Source of the DNA: Zygaena filipendulae
Taxonomy: Eukaryota; Arthropoda; Insecta; Lepidoptera; Zygaenidae
NCBI GenBank assembly: GCA_907165275.2
Contig: OU015661.1
Coordinates: 2,177,501-2,241,500, forward strand
Reading direction: 5' to 3'
DNA length: 64,000 nucleotides
In this document: piece by piece, positions 13,001-21,066 of the stretch
Position numbering within the stretch: the stretch's first letter is position 1
How the letters are laid out: each line of letters begins with the position of its first letter
Notes under the pieces: generated by a model
Database searches by the model: none
What the model saw: only the letters and a program-made list of their open reading frames with translations
Told to the model about the DNA's origin: nothing
Program-made: the position numbers and the translations under genes

Positions 13001-15472
13001 AAATATTTTGGCCAGATTTTCAGTTTCATAAATTGGTACCAGCCGTAAAGTAATTTCAAAAAGTGGCATCGAAACCAATTGTCACAAATGAGTGATTTAA
13101 CCCAAATTCGCACTTAAACCTGGGAAAAAAGACAATCGAATTGAGAAATTCCTCCTTTTTTGATTCGGTTAAACTTAAAAATAAAGCTGCGCTGTTTAAA
13201 AAAACTACATTACGTCGAAATTTCGCGTGACGTCACGCGTTGGTACAGTTTATACGTAGTTATGACGTCACGAGCCTCCACTCCTAAACTTTAATGCGTT
13301 TTATCTAAGTGTTTTTCAATAATTTAAAATACTTCGATATTAGCTAAAAACTTACATAGTAATGTGGAGTATTTAAAGTACATTGTTTAGCATAAATCCT
13401 ACTAATATTATAAATGTAAAAGTGTGGATGTTTGGATGTTTGTTACTCAATCACGCAAAAACAGCTGAACGGATTTGGATGAAAATTGGCATGCACGTTG
13501 TCAGGGGTACAGAGAAGGACATAGGGTACTTTTTATCGCGAAATTCCTGTGGGAACTCCGAAATTACCGCGGGTGAAACTGCGGGGCACAGCTATATTAC
13601 ACGTACCTGCTTTGAATAATACACAGATAGTAATAATATAAAAAATAATATCTACTATATTAAAGCGAATATTATATTGCTTCATCAGTAAGCTTTTTGC
13701 TAGATTGATAATAGTAATACATACAACCTATAATTTAAAATTATTATTAGTGTAAATCTAGGAAAATGTCTGTGGGTCGCTTACTTTAAACCGGAATATA
13801 TTGTACTAGATGATCCCCGCGGTTTCACTTACGGTGATTTCGAAGTTCCCGCGGCAATTCCAGGACAAAAATACCCCATGTTATTCTCTGTACACCTGGC
13901 AACGTGTTTGCAAAATTTAATGGTGATCGTTCCAGCCACGCGTGATGCCATGACTGACCAAGGGAAATAGATATTTATTTTTATATTTTACTAGCTGTGC
14001 CCCGTGGTTTCACCCGCATGAGTTTTGGGATCAGGAACCTTTGCGGACGCAGGCAGAACAACTCGTCAAAGTTTCGTCACAATCGGACCTATGGTTTCGA
14101 AACGCGTAGAGGACAGATATACAAACATTCATTTTTATTTATGAAGAAGAAAAATATGAAGAAGATAGGTACTGTATCTGACCATGTGAAAGACTAAATA
14201 AGGGGAATAGATCGGCAGATAGAAGGTATACTTATCTAAGGAATATTCTGTTAAATTAGTAGCGTCATGCACTTGGTTTTTACTTTAGAAAACTTGATAT
14301 CTATGTTAATTATAATAAACTAGTTTTCTCCTGCAGTTTCATTCTATGAATTTTTGGGATTCCCTCAAGATCTCCAAACATTGTCATGAACTATCGTTTT
14401 GACAAAATTAGGTAGATATGGTATATGGACATATATTAGGTAGATATGGTATATATATCGTCTGAATATGGCCTCAATCGATCAAGTCGGCAGAAAGTTA
14501 CACAATTTCCAACGGATGCACAGTCTATTAGATATAAATAATTGGGTATGTTTGTTTGTTTACTTTATAGAATATGAACAATTTTTTTACAAATTGCTAA
14601 AATTTAAATAAGCAGCTAATTTAAGCGGATCCATCCCTCTAGGGGATTTCTTCCAGTCAACCTTTGAGTAATCGAAAGGATCCGAGGTTACTGTATGTTA
14701 TCATTGCTAATATTATATGTAAAAGAGGTAAAGGTTGTAAGTTTGGATGTAGAGGGTAATCTCTGTAACTGTCGAACCGATTCCTTACACCGAGGTGTGA
14801 GTCGTTGAGGTGTGAAAGCGTTACAAAAAACAAACAAACTCACTTTTACATTTATAATATTAGTAAGAATTAACTGAGGGATTAAAATTTTCGGTTTAGA
14901 TTAAGACATTCCATCTCCATTAGGTACGCGTTATGTTGTAATTTATGTATGTAAATCCTTACTAATATTATAAATGCTAATGTGAGTTTGTTACGCTTTC
15001 ATGCCCTACCTACTCAACTGTTAATTATGAAATTTTGCATACGTTGTCAGGGGTACAGAACATAGGGCACCTACTTTTTATCGTAAAATTTTTGCGCGAA
15101 CACCAAATTTAACAAATTTAATGTGCTAGTAATGACATAAATAATAATTATCCACATCACAACACACAGATCGTGGAAACCAAGCAAACGTGGTGTATAT
15201 TACATATAAATACATAATATATAATATACTATGGATTATACTATAGACATAATTATTAATTATAAACACGCCTAGACTGCAAAGTGGAACCCTATGTTTA
15301 TCACACAAAGTCCACCCCCACCGGGAATCGAACCCAGAACCTCTTGATTAGCGGGCAGGCATAAAAAAATAATTACTTACTCACATTTAGCATTGTTCAT
15401 ACTCCTACCATGCGTGCACACACATAACATTAAAACGGCCGTTATTAAAAAAAATATATAACTTTTATTCAT
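864..15472 (-). CDS. Alkaline phosphatase, secreted soluble type (gene 1)
   Basis: Hydrolyses phosphate monoesters at alkaline pH; in Lepidoptera these enzymes act mainly in the midgut lumen. Nine coding exons: 15472-15409, 5653-5577, 5039-4866, 4361-4169, 3903-3740, 3388-3055, 2719-2514, 1790-1682, 1051-864. They sum to 1509 bases, 502 residues plus TAG, with every junction in phase. Residues 1-21 are a signal peptide. Predicted metal and catalytic residues: D66 (GDGM), nucleophile S116 (VADSAC), H179 and T181 (THATP), R192, E335, D340, H344, D381, H382, H384 (SDHSHT) and H458 (ETHGGEDV). T181 sits where mammalian ALPs have Ser; E. coli ALP also has Thr there. The protein ends GLTRCS with no hydrophobic tail, so no GPI anchor is expected. 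This matches the Bombyx soluble ALP gene that is tandem with a membrane one. Exon 1 assignment rests on phase and signal-peptide logic and is less sure than the rest. Confidence 0.9.
1682..1790 (-). CDS. Gene 1 exon 8
   Basis: Acceptor TTTCTAG before AAAAATGC; donor CAC|GTGAGT leaves phase 1. Encodes residues 405-440 with the motif [15 protein letters not shown], the counterpart of [12 protein letters not shown] in gene 2 exon 7. Too short to stand out as an open frame. The phase 0 intron before it is absent from gene 2. Confidence 0.9.
2213..2497 (-). mobile_element. tRNA-derived SINE, degenerate copy in gene 1 intron 7
   Basis: On the minus strand it starts with a tRNA-like head: AATAGCTCGGTCATCGG resembles an A box and GGCTCAAATCCC a B box. 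The body (tail side on the plus strand: AGTGGTAGCTAGCCAG, GCCCTACTACCACGCAATGG) matches the better-preserved copy at 58368-58722. Starts 16 bases from the exon 7 donor. Confidence 0.7.
2514..2719 (-). CDS. Gene 1 exon 7
   Basis: Acceptor GGTTCCAG before GTGGGAAA; donor AACAAG|GTATGA, phase 0. Encodes residues 337-404. Holds [10 protein letters not shown] with metal ligands D340 and H344, and [10 protein letters not shown] with D381, H382 and H384, at the spacing seen in other ALPs. Confidence 0.95.
3055..3388 (-). CDS. Gene 1 exon 6
   Basis: Acceptor TTTCACAG before GTAATATTGGG; donor GAAG|GTAAAT leaves phase 1. Encodes residues 225-335, from [10 protein letters not shown] to GFFLFVE with magnesium ligand E335. 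In gene 2 the same block is split into two exons by a phase 0 intron after RNELMN; here [14 protein letters not shown] runs through without a break. Confidence 0.95.
3389..3739. other. Gene 1 intron 5
   Basis: A 351-base intron between ALP exons 5 and 6. I see no repeat of the window's families and no other gene in it. Confidence 0.6.
3740..3903 (-). CDS. Gene 1 exon 5
   Basis: Acceptor TTTTCCAG before GCGTGG; donor AGAT|GTAAGT, phase 0. Encodes residues 171-224 with [18 protein letters not shown] (H179, T181), active-site R192 in [11 protein letters not shown], and cysteine C207 in [10 protein letters not shown]. Confidence 0.95.
4169..4361 (-). CDS. Gene 1 exon 4, nucleophile exon
   Basis: Acceptor CATCACCAG before ACTTATTGC; donor ACTG|GTAATA leaves phase 1. 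Encodes residues 106-169: [18 protein letters not shown] with nucleophile S116. At 193 bases it is exactly as long as the matching gene 2 exon 3, in the same phase. Confidence 0.95.
4866..5039 (-). CDS. Gene 1 exon 3
   Basis: Acceptor ACTTTGCAG before GTGACCGAC; donor CTAAG|GTGAGG, phase 0. Encodes residues 48-105 with [14 protein letters not shown] (metal ligand D66) and [11 protein letters not shown], conserved ALP core motifs. Confidence 0.95.
5372..5558 (-). mobile_element. Helitron variant, 3' end fragment
   Basis: Begins CCCCGCGGTTTCATCCTCGG and carries the GGAGTTCCCGCGG block, then AAACCTTCTTCATTAATCAC and AAGCGACTTTGTTTTATAC. The same second half is seen in the copy at 56991-57190, so both belong to one subfamily. 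It lies just downstream of the exon 2 donor, inside intron 2. Confidence 0.6.
5577..5653 (-). CDS. Gene 1 exon 2
   Basis: Short exon found by hand. Acceptor AATTTCAG before ATGGATCT; donor GATAAG|GTTAAA, a weak but GT-containing site, phase 0. With the G from exon 1 it encodes residues 22-47 (D, then [20 protein letters not shown]...). The pattern EKxxxHWxxQAxxTLK matches the helix that opens mature ALPs and precedes the [13 protein letters not shown] strand of exon 3. Confidence 0.85.
5654..7871. other. Gene 1 intron 1, proximal part
   Basis: Non-coding. Contains a lepidopteran repeat end at about 6465-6520 (AATTGAGAACCTCCTCCTTT followed by GAAGTCGGTTAAAA), also seen near 13130, 39070 and 54090. 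A GC-richer block at 6890-7100 contains short open frames I do not recognise. A Helitron fragment lies at about 7160-7290. Confidence 0.5.
7872..8192 (-). mobile_element. Helitron (Lep1-like), long copy
   Basis: Reads CTAGCT then CCCCGCGGTCTCGCCCGCGG (3' hairpin) at its left edge and ends with ATTTATAATATTAGTAAGGA at its right edge, so the element is in minus orientation. An internal (CAAA)n tract lies at 8139-8162. It contains two copies of the CCGxGGGAATTCC-type block, so it looks partly duplicated. Confidence 0.7.
8619..8798. mobile_element. Foldback MITE, family E
   Basis: Terminal inverted repeats AGCCAAGTTGAC / CAACTTGGCT, continuing imperfectly through ATCGTTAACGCTATAGAAAA and TTTTCTATAAGTATTAACGA. 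About 180 bp, no coding capacity. A second complete copy is at 53800-53981; fragments are at 36116-36175 and about 53600-53665. Confidence 0.75.
9002..9324 (-). mobile_element. Helitron (Lep1-like), composite copy
   Basis: Left edge CTAGCTGCTCCCCGCGGTTT with the CCGCGG hairpin; right edge ATTTATAATAATAGTAGGA. Two partial bodies are joined in tandem (one ending near 9120, the second starting TTAATTTCGAAGTTCC). Confidence 0.7.
9448..9766. mobile_element. Long foldback MITE, family F
   Basis: Left arm 9448-9545 and right arm 9670-9766 are inverted copies about 95 bp long, sharing ACTACAACGAAGCGA, CTGGCTATATGGAAGTCCTG and AATCGCGCTAAC. The centre is GC-rich (GGGAAGCTTCCCGCCGGGCG). The 96-residue open frame inside is just translated repeat. 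Confidence 0.75.
10089..10290 (-). mobile_element. Helitron (Lep1-like)
   Basis: Left edge CTAGCTATGCCCCGCGGTTT with hairpin CCGCGGTTTCACCTGCGG; body GGAGTTCCCGCGGGAATTCC; right end decays at TTAATAGTATCAGTAAGG. Confidence 0.7.
11280..11442 (+). repeat. Retroposon 3' end with (ATT)n tail
   Basis: ATGGCAATAAACAATTTT, with AATAAA, followed by a run of ATT units at 11416-11440. This is the usual 3' end of a lepidopteran non-LTR element or a SINE mobilised by one. Confidence 0.55.
11623..11859. mobile_element. Foldback MITE, family A (Harbinger-like)
   Basis: Inverted repeats of roughly 80 bp: CCGCACTCAGAGTCGAC ... TTAATGATTACTTAGTTAAG ... AACAAAACTGCCGCAATCAG and their complement. TTA flanks both ends, fitting the 3-bp TWA target duplication of PIF/Harbinger elements. 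It has the same 237 bp length as the copy at 51760-51996. Confidence 0.8.
12053..12381. mobile_element. CRE-bearing foldback MITE, family B, copy 1
   Basis: Ends in TAATGGAGATGTTGACTA / TTAGTCAACATGCCCATT, with inner inverted motifs TAGTCCGTCAGTTAG and CTACAAGACGGACTA and the conserved GACACGTATTTTTTGCTTT. Two exact TGACGTCA palindromes sit near the centre at 12203-12210 and 12248-12255. Confidence 0.8.
12390..12569 (-). mobile_element. Helitron (Lep1-like), degenerate
   Basis: Left edge GTAGCTCTTCCGCGCGGTTT, right edge CATAAAATTAGGA; the body is heavily mutated. It starts 8 bases after the family B MITE. Confidence 0.55.
13200..13315. mobile_element. Half copy of CRE-bearing MITE, family B
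   Basis: Contains GAAATTTCGCGTGACGTCAC, a second TGACGTCA at 13263-13270, then AAACTTTAATGCG. This is the centre of family B in the opposite orientation, with both ends missing. Confidence 0.65.
13397..13595 (+). mobile_element. Helitron (Lep1-like), near complete
   Basis: Starts TCCTACTAATATTATAAATG, ends GGGGCACAGCTAT where the family has CTAG, with the hairpin just before. Very similar to the copy at 245-443. The open frame across it is repeat. Confidence 0.75.
13808..15120. repeat. Cluster of Helitron fragments
   Basis: At least four partial copies. At 13808-13975 (minus) the start is CTAGATGATCCCCGCGG. At 13991-14135 (minus) CTAGCTGTGCCCCGTGG leads into an odd body, GTTTCGTCACAATCGGACC. 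Scraps lie at about 14690-14870, and a plus copy starting TCCTTACTAATATTATAAAT at 14957 is cut off near 15110. Confidence 0.6.
15130..15365 (-). mobile_element. SINE fragment with tRNA-like 3' half
   Basis: On the minus strand, CGCTAATCAAGAGGTTCTGG then GTTCGATTCCCGGTGGG looks like the anticodon-to-T arm of a tRNA with a B box. No acceptor-stem partner or A box is left, so it is a tRNA-derived retroposon remnant. It ends about 44 bases from the gene 1 exon 1 donor. Confidence 0.6.
15409..15472 (-). CDS. Gene 1 exon 1, signal-peptide exon (predicted)
   Basis: ATG at 15472-15470 opens a frame reading [19 protein letters not shown] then TH, a good signal peptide. It ends at CATG|GTAGGA, leaving one base (G) that completes D22 with the AT starting exon 2. 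Gene 2 exon 1 ends in the same phase. The 9.8 kb intron that follows is long, so a transcript is needed to prove the link; no other candidate with the right phase was seen closer to exon 2. Confidence 0.65.
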
Positions 15473-16364
15473 TTTAATTTTTTTTTAAAGTTTCTGAATC
15501 ATTGAATATTAAAAATTTTTATTTATTAAATTGTATTTAAATAAATTAACACACCGCACGGCGTTGGGCGTTGCACCGGTTTGAGCGATCGCCGAACTTG
15601 ATGTCTCTATAAGAATGCATTTTGGACAATGAGCACAGACGAAGGCATGGAGCTGCTGTTACGTCATTATTTTAAATATTTTCTGTCGCCAAATTAAACG
15701 ACACACATTGAAGTATTGTGTCGTTGAGTGATTTCTAGCCCTTGAACTGAACCTTGCAACGTGATCAATGTGCTATTACGTTGGAAAGAGTAACGATTTG
15801 AATTAAATTTGTCTAAATAGAAATAGGTGCCTACTTAATTCCAATTTATAAAATTACTAACGGTTTCCCGCGGGATCTCTTGCGTTTATTTTGGATTTTT
15901 AGCAGGAATTCTGGGATAAAAAGTACCTACCCTATGTCCTTTTCTATCTGTCCCCGACAACGTGTATGCACAAGCTGATCGGGTAAGTAGTTAATGCGTA
16001 AAATTATAAACTACTGTATTATGTATTTTTTGTCAATAGATTGCTAGCGTCAAAATATATATTATATTGTTCCGCGTTCAAGAATATTTTGTCTTATTAC
16101 GGTGGAAAAGACTAGAAAATCTTATTAATTATTTGATAGAAAGAATTAAAAACAAAGACAAACGAAGATTTAAGTGTTTAGTTTAGTACAGCTTTTATGA
16201 GGACTAGGCTGGGCATGGATATACTCGTAGATAGAACACGCGGGTGGTGTTTGCCACAAAGCAACTCTCCGGTGCACCGCTTGCCTTCTACTGCGTTGAA
16301 TAAAAAATAATATCACATAGTTTGCCTTATTATATTAACTACCTATATAGATAATGGAACAGTG
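15473..16364. promoter_or_regulatory. Upstream region of gene 1
   Basis: The likely 5' region of gene 1. A TATA-like CTTATAGAG on the minus strand at about 15614-15606 lies some 140 bases before the ATG; it is a weak match. A decayed Helitron piece (GGTTTCCCGCGGGATCTC) is at 15865-15990. Nothing else is recognised. Confidence 0.35.
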
Positions 16365-16631
16365 AAGCGATGCAGATGTATATCTAAACATATAAAATAT
16401 TTTGTCCTGAATGACTGACTGACGGATCATCGCACAGCCAAAACCGTTAATCGTAGCGAAGGCATAGGTATCCGATGAGAAAGGATTTTCTGAAATTCAA
16501 CCCCTATAAGGGGGTTAAAAGGGGGACAAATTTGTATGTGACACCGTGATTCCGTGGTCCTACCTAACGTAAAAAAACCTATTAGAACCATTTTCGACTT
16601 CTACGCGGACAAAGTCGCGGGCAAAAGCTAG
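16365..16631 (+). mobile_element. Second Helitron family copy
   Basis: Right end TCTACGCGGACAAAGTCGCG followed by GGCAAAAGCTAG and T, matching a common lepidopteran Helitron end with a GCGG/CGC hairpin near a CTAG terminus. Internal motifs include GACTGACTGACGGATCATCG and CCCCTATAAGGGGG. The left edge is uncertain. Confidence 0.5.
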
Positions 16632-17462
16632 TGACATATAAAAAAGGAAGTCTGTAACCATTGAAGTACCTATAAGAAGATATTCCTCTCTTACTAGCAT
16701 TACAGTAATCTAAAATTATATTATGTATATATTTAAGTAAATAATAACCACACGCTTTATTAACTCTTATTGTATTTCTGTCTGTATGTTTGTAGGTGCG
16801 TCATGCGGAAACTAACGGCATTTCATAAATTCTAATTTAGAATACAGATTTTGTCGCAATCGGTTAGCAGAAAGAGAGTGATGTTTTAGTACTCAAACTA
16901 AAGATTATAATGACGCCGGCACTTATAACATCATTCAAACGGAGTCGCCGCTAACAGCACTACTCTTTGATAAGTATTATTGCTTTTCCAGAGCCCATGC
17001 GCCCGCGCAGGCTTCATTGATCGCGCGCTCTTTATAGTGTTTGGATAACTCATCAGATAGATTACCCAGTAGTTGGTAGGTGAGATTGGTTACAATAATA
17101 ATATTATAAGTAGGTGCCTAGGTAGTAGCCATTACCTAAGATTACATCGTAAGTGGAGAACAAACCAGAGTGATTGTTTTGGTTTGACATTTTATAACAG
17201 CTATACAGTGCGTTAATTTAATTGTTGTCGGGTGGAGGTCGAGCCGAGTGCACGCGTGTCGTGTTCGTTATTAAAATCACCATTCAGCAGCTATTTTGTT
17301 TACCCTGAGAAAGAAACTGTAGTTTTTGAGACAGAACCGTGTTTTATCTTGGGAAACAATCTCACATTGTCATTGGCGTTTCGCCATAATTAAAAAAGTT
17401 GAAGAAGATATTTTTATTTGAGAAACATTGTATTTGAAAGAAATAAATGAATTATAAAAATA

Positions 17463-17677
17463 CTAGCTGAGCCCCGCGGTTTCACCCGCGGTAATTTCGG
17501 AGTTTCCGCGGCAATTCCGAGATAAAAAGTACCCTATGTCCTTCTCTGTACCCCTGACAAGGTGCATGCCAAATTTCATTCAAATCCGTTCAGCCGTTTT
17601 TGCGTGATCGAGTAACAAACATCCAAATATCTAAACATCCGAAAATCCACACTTTCACAGTTATAATATTAGTAGGA
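17463..17677 (-). mobile_element. Helitron (Lep1-like), complete
   Basis: One of the best copies: CTAGCTGAGCCCCGCGGTTT with a perfect CCGCGG hairpin at one edge and TTATAATATTAGTAGGA at the other, flanked by A and T. Confidence 0.8.
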
Positions 17678-17933
17678 TAAATTAAAATTCACTTGTAAAA
17701 ATACAGCCAAACCTAAAAACAAAATTGGATTAACGCGAGGTGAACGACCTTTAGTTGCATTTTATTTGTCGGCGCGTCAGCGACATTAAACTTTTTAGGA
17801 TCATCCATTATCGCCCTATGGTTAAAAAAATTATCATCCTGAATACTTTTTAGATATTTGTGACGGCAATTGATTACCGAACCCCCTTCTTCAATACGTC
17901 CCTCATTTAACCTTACATCCTGTATAGGCGCCA

Positions 17934-18060
17934 TAATTGAACATACATAGATAAGCAATAGTGTGTTAACCCACACTATTTTGAGTAAATCGTGTTTTAA
18001 AATTATAGCGCTTTTTTGTGTCAACATTTTGTAGGTATTTAAACAATGTAATAATGTAAG
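17934..18060. mobile_element. MITE family D, half copy
   Basis: Carries TAGATAAGCAATAGTGTG and GTTAACCCACAC then AAATCGTGTTTTAAAA, matching the left half of the elements at 32932-33180 and 48365-48614. The other half is missing. The open frame at 17713-18027 runs through it and is not a gene. Confidence 0.65.
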
Positions 18061-18355
18061 AAGTACAAAACTAAAAAACTTTTTTTAATTAAACTAGTTC
18101 TGCAAACTTCATCTCATCGATGATGGAATTATTTGCAATTTTTTTCCTCCTAGGCTTAGTAGAAACACTATACTGAGAATTGATGTTCCTAGTAGAAATA
18201 CTCCGAAAACTAATCGATAGTCTTAATTTTATAGTTGGTTTTGACATAAGGTAAGTGGTTATTAAGTTTTAGCTACACAAACACATTAATTATTGTAGTT
18301 GAACAGTAGTGAATTGATGTGATTGTAACTACGACCTAGTATCTCAGAGTAATCA

Positions 18356-18528
18356 GTAGGGGGAGCACGAATTTTTTCGATCTCGTCTAGTCGATATCGA
18401 GCATTTTTTTTGTATGGAAAATGAACAGCGCCACCTATCCAGTGTTGTTCATTTTCCATACAAAAAAACGCTTTGACATTACGACGATATCGACTAGACG
18501 AGAGCGAAAAAATTCGTGCTCCCCCTAC
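18356..18528. mobile_element. Near-perfect 173 bp foldback element
   Basis: Arms GTAGGGGGAGCACGAATTTT and AAAATTCGTGCTCCCCCTAC are perfect inverted repeats, and the match continues through CGATATCGA, CATTTTCCATAC and an (A/T)-run. Single copy in the window. Confidence 0.8.
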
Positions 18529-20764
18529 AGTGCTACGACCATGATAGTTAAATGCTGTCACTGAAAACTGCAGTGCATAACTCGACAAAAGTTTCTTTAT
18601 ATGATGGATAGATGTCACTTTCGATAAATAATAGAAAGAAACGTCTTAAAAAACGGTGGTGAAAAGAAATTCCACTATTTTGCTTCAAATATAATTCGTT
18701 TTTTTTCTCGTAATTCATACCTAGCTTTAGTCACTATATAATATTATAATACCTACAAAGTCCTCCACCGCGTCTGTCTGTCTTTTCGCGATAAACTCAA
18801 AATCTATACTGAACGGATTTTCATGCGCAACAGTAGATATAGACACTACACTTGATTCATGGGGAAGGTTTATGTATATAATTTGTCGAGGTTTTGTGTA
18901 AATCAGTTGAAACATAACGATAATTTGATATTAGGTATTGGAAATATCGGAAAAATTGCATTAAATGTTGCATGTATACGTTGAGGGTACAAGAAGGACA
19001 CGGGGGTTTTGTCCCAGAATTCCCGCGGGAACTCCGAATTTCACGCGAACAACTAGTTTAACAATAAAACAGTAAGATATCTTCGTTTCGTATGTTTATT
19101 TTATTTTGTATCCATTTAGGTAGCGAGTTTGAATTTAGATTCAAAAACAATAGGTGTAGTGATTAAAGTCACATGAAAGTGTAAGTAGCACCTACAGTTA
19201 CAGAAATGTTATAGGTAATACTGTGGTAATATACATTTTTTAAATCTAATCTAAACATTTTATTGGTTCGTTGACAAATTAAGTTTTAAAAACAAATATT
19301 CTGATACGAAGACGTCTGCTTACAACATTTATTAATAATACATAGGTATAATGTAATTTTAAACAGTCTGTATATTTTATGACAGTCGCCATAATTATTA
19401 TTTTAGTTAATTACAGTTCAGAATGCTTTAGTAATAAATTCACCTTTTTGTACTTTTTTAAACAGTCATCTAAGTTGATAAGAAGAAAATGACCATTTTT
19501 CTATATTAAACCAAAATTATTGAGAACGCCTGAGTCGCGACTCGCGACTCACGGTTAGTGTACGCTGAATTAGTTATTTTTGCCTATACCTAGTACCTTA
19601 TACATAAGTTTCATTTCCTTCCGTTAATCTACTCTCCTTATACGATCCTTATACTATCTTTTATATACCATAATAATCTGAATCTCGGAAACAGCTCCAA
19701 CGATTTTCATGAAATTGAGTATGCAGGGGGCGATTAATCGATCTCACTAGGTTTAATTTTTAGAAAACGTCGGTTTATCCGTGTTTTCAAGCAATGAATC
19801 ATGAGTGTTTGGTACTGATTTTCTACTTAACAACAGATGTCGCTACGAACGAAGCTTGGTCGCCCAGATATTTCATATTCCAAAAAAAGTAAAATCCAAC
19901 GTCGGATTTTCGCAATATCACATCATAATATAAAAAAGGTTTCATTGAAAACTACCAAAAATGACTGTGTAGTGTTTGTCACTTTTTGTCTAATATTAAA
20001 CCTACTGATTTATTTTGAATAAACTAAATCAACGGCAATGCAGGATCAAAATTACTTCTGAATTTGGAAATAAGTTAAATTATATCCCGAAATACCTAGT
20101 TCCAAGGTGATATCTTGAAGAAAAAAACCATCACGATTCACGAGAGTGAAAATTCTTAGCTATAGATACATAAACACTTAAAATTAAATATTTACATTTA
20201 CATTAAATAATCATATTAAAGTACAAAATATAACAGCCTGTGTTTTTATAACACTCTCCCTTGCAGATTTGACTCTACACATTCTGTCCCCTGTAGTAAT
20301 ACTACATTCAGTTTTGAAAGTTACCGCTTTCTATAGTCGTTGAATTGTACGCATGACTGAATGCTAATAAGTGATAATTGTTGAGTGAAAAACCACTTTT
20401 GAAGACGATTGTACAACATAATGCGTTCACTAAAGAGCATTATTATGACATAAGATGAGAAACACATAAGTAGAGCAAAACGCTGCCTAGAATTAAGTCT
20501 TTATTTAACAAATAAGTATGGGAACTTCATAAAAAGAAACATGTTCTAAAAACCAATCCGTTTTTTTTTTTATTTCTCTTCCTAAAAACACATTTTTTTT
20601 ACTATTATAGTTTCAGAATGTTCTCCACTCAATTTTACATACGCCATAACGCATTTTGTCTTATTTCAATTAATTTTCTAAAGGAGAGTGACTTACTACT
20701 TGGTATTAGTAATCTTTCCAAAAAAAAAAACCTATTGAATTCATTATTATTACACGCTAAATTC
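18529..20764. other. Intergenic region between the two ALP genes
   Basis: AT-rich. It holds a Helitron fragment (about 18960-19058, ending CAACTAGT) and otherwise nothing I recognise. On the minus strand, AATAAA at 20574-20569 and 20505-20500 lie 190-265 bases past the gene 2 stop and are the likely polyadenylation signals of gene 2. Confidence 0.5.
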
Positions 20765-21066
20765 TTAAATACGTAAAACTAATATCACAGAAAATATACT
20801 TAGAACGTATGATAACAAAGTGGGGCGATATGAACTGCCGGCGTTGTTCCAGAGTCCGATATTGAACTTGGTCTTCGGTCTGCATCTAGGGTGCTGGTCT
20901 TCTGTTAAGCACATCGCGTAGGCCATGAGATGGGGCACCACGCTCTGTTCGTAGCTGGCTGTGAACAGGTGCTGCCAGGGTCCTCGAGCAAACACCGCCA
21001 CATCCTCCCCGCCGTGGGTCTCGGAGTCCAAAGGCACTAGACTCGGGTAGGCATAGTCCAAGTCAC
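20765..21066 (-). CDS. Gene 2 exon 8 with GPI signal
   Basis: Acceptor CTTCAAG before GTGACTTGG; the split codon C|GT gives R465. Encodes residues 466-564: [20 protein letters not shown] with H482, the [14 protein letters not shown] segment, then a spacer and a hydrophobic tail ending VILVLRI. Stop TAA at 20767-20765. Confidence 0.95.

Noticed and set aside
15300..15350. tRNA gene on the minus strand
   Set aside because: Only the 3' half (T arm, B box) is present; no A box or acceptor partner. It is a SINE remnant.
17713..18027. 104-residue open frame resembling the frames at 32779-33015
   Set aside because: The shared part (KHDLLKI, WVNT) is translated MITE family D, not a gene family.
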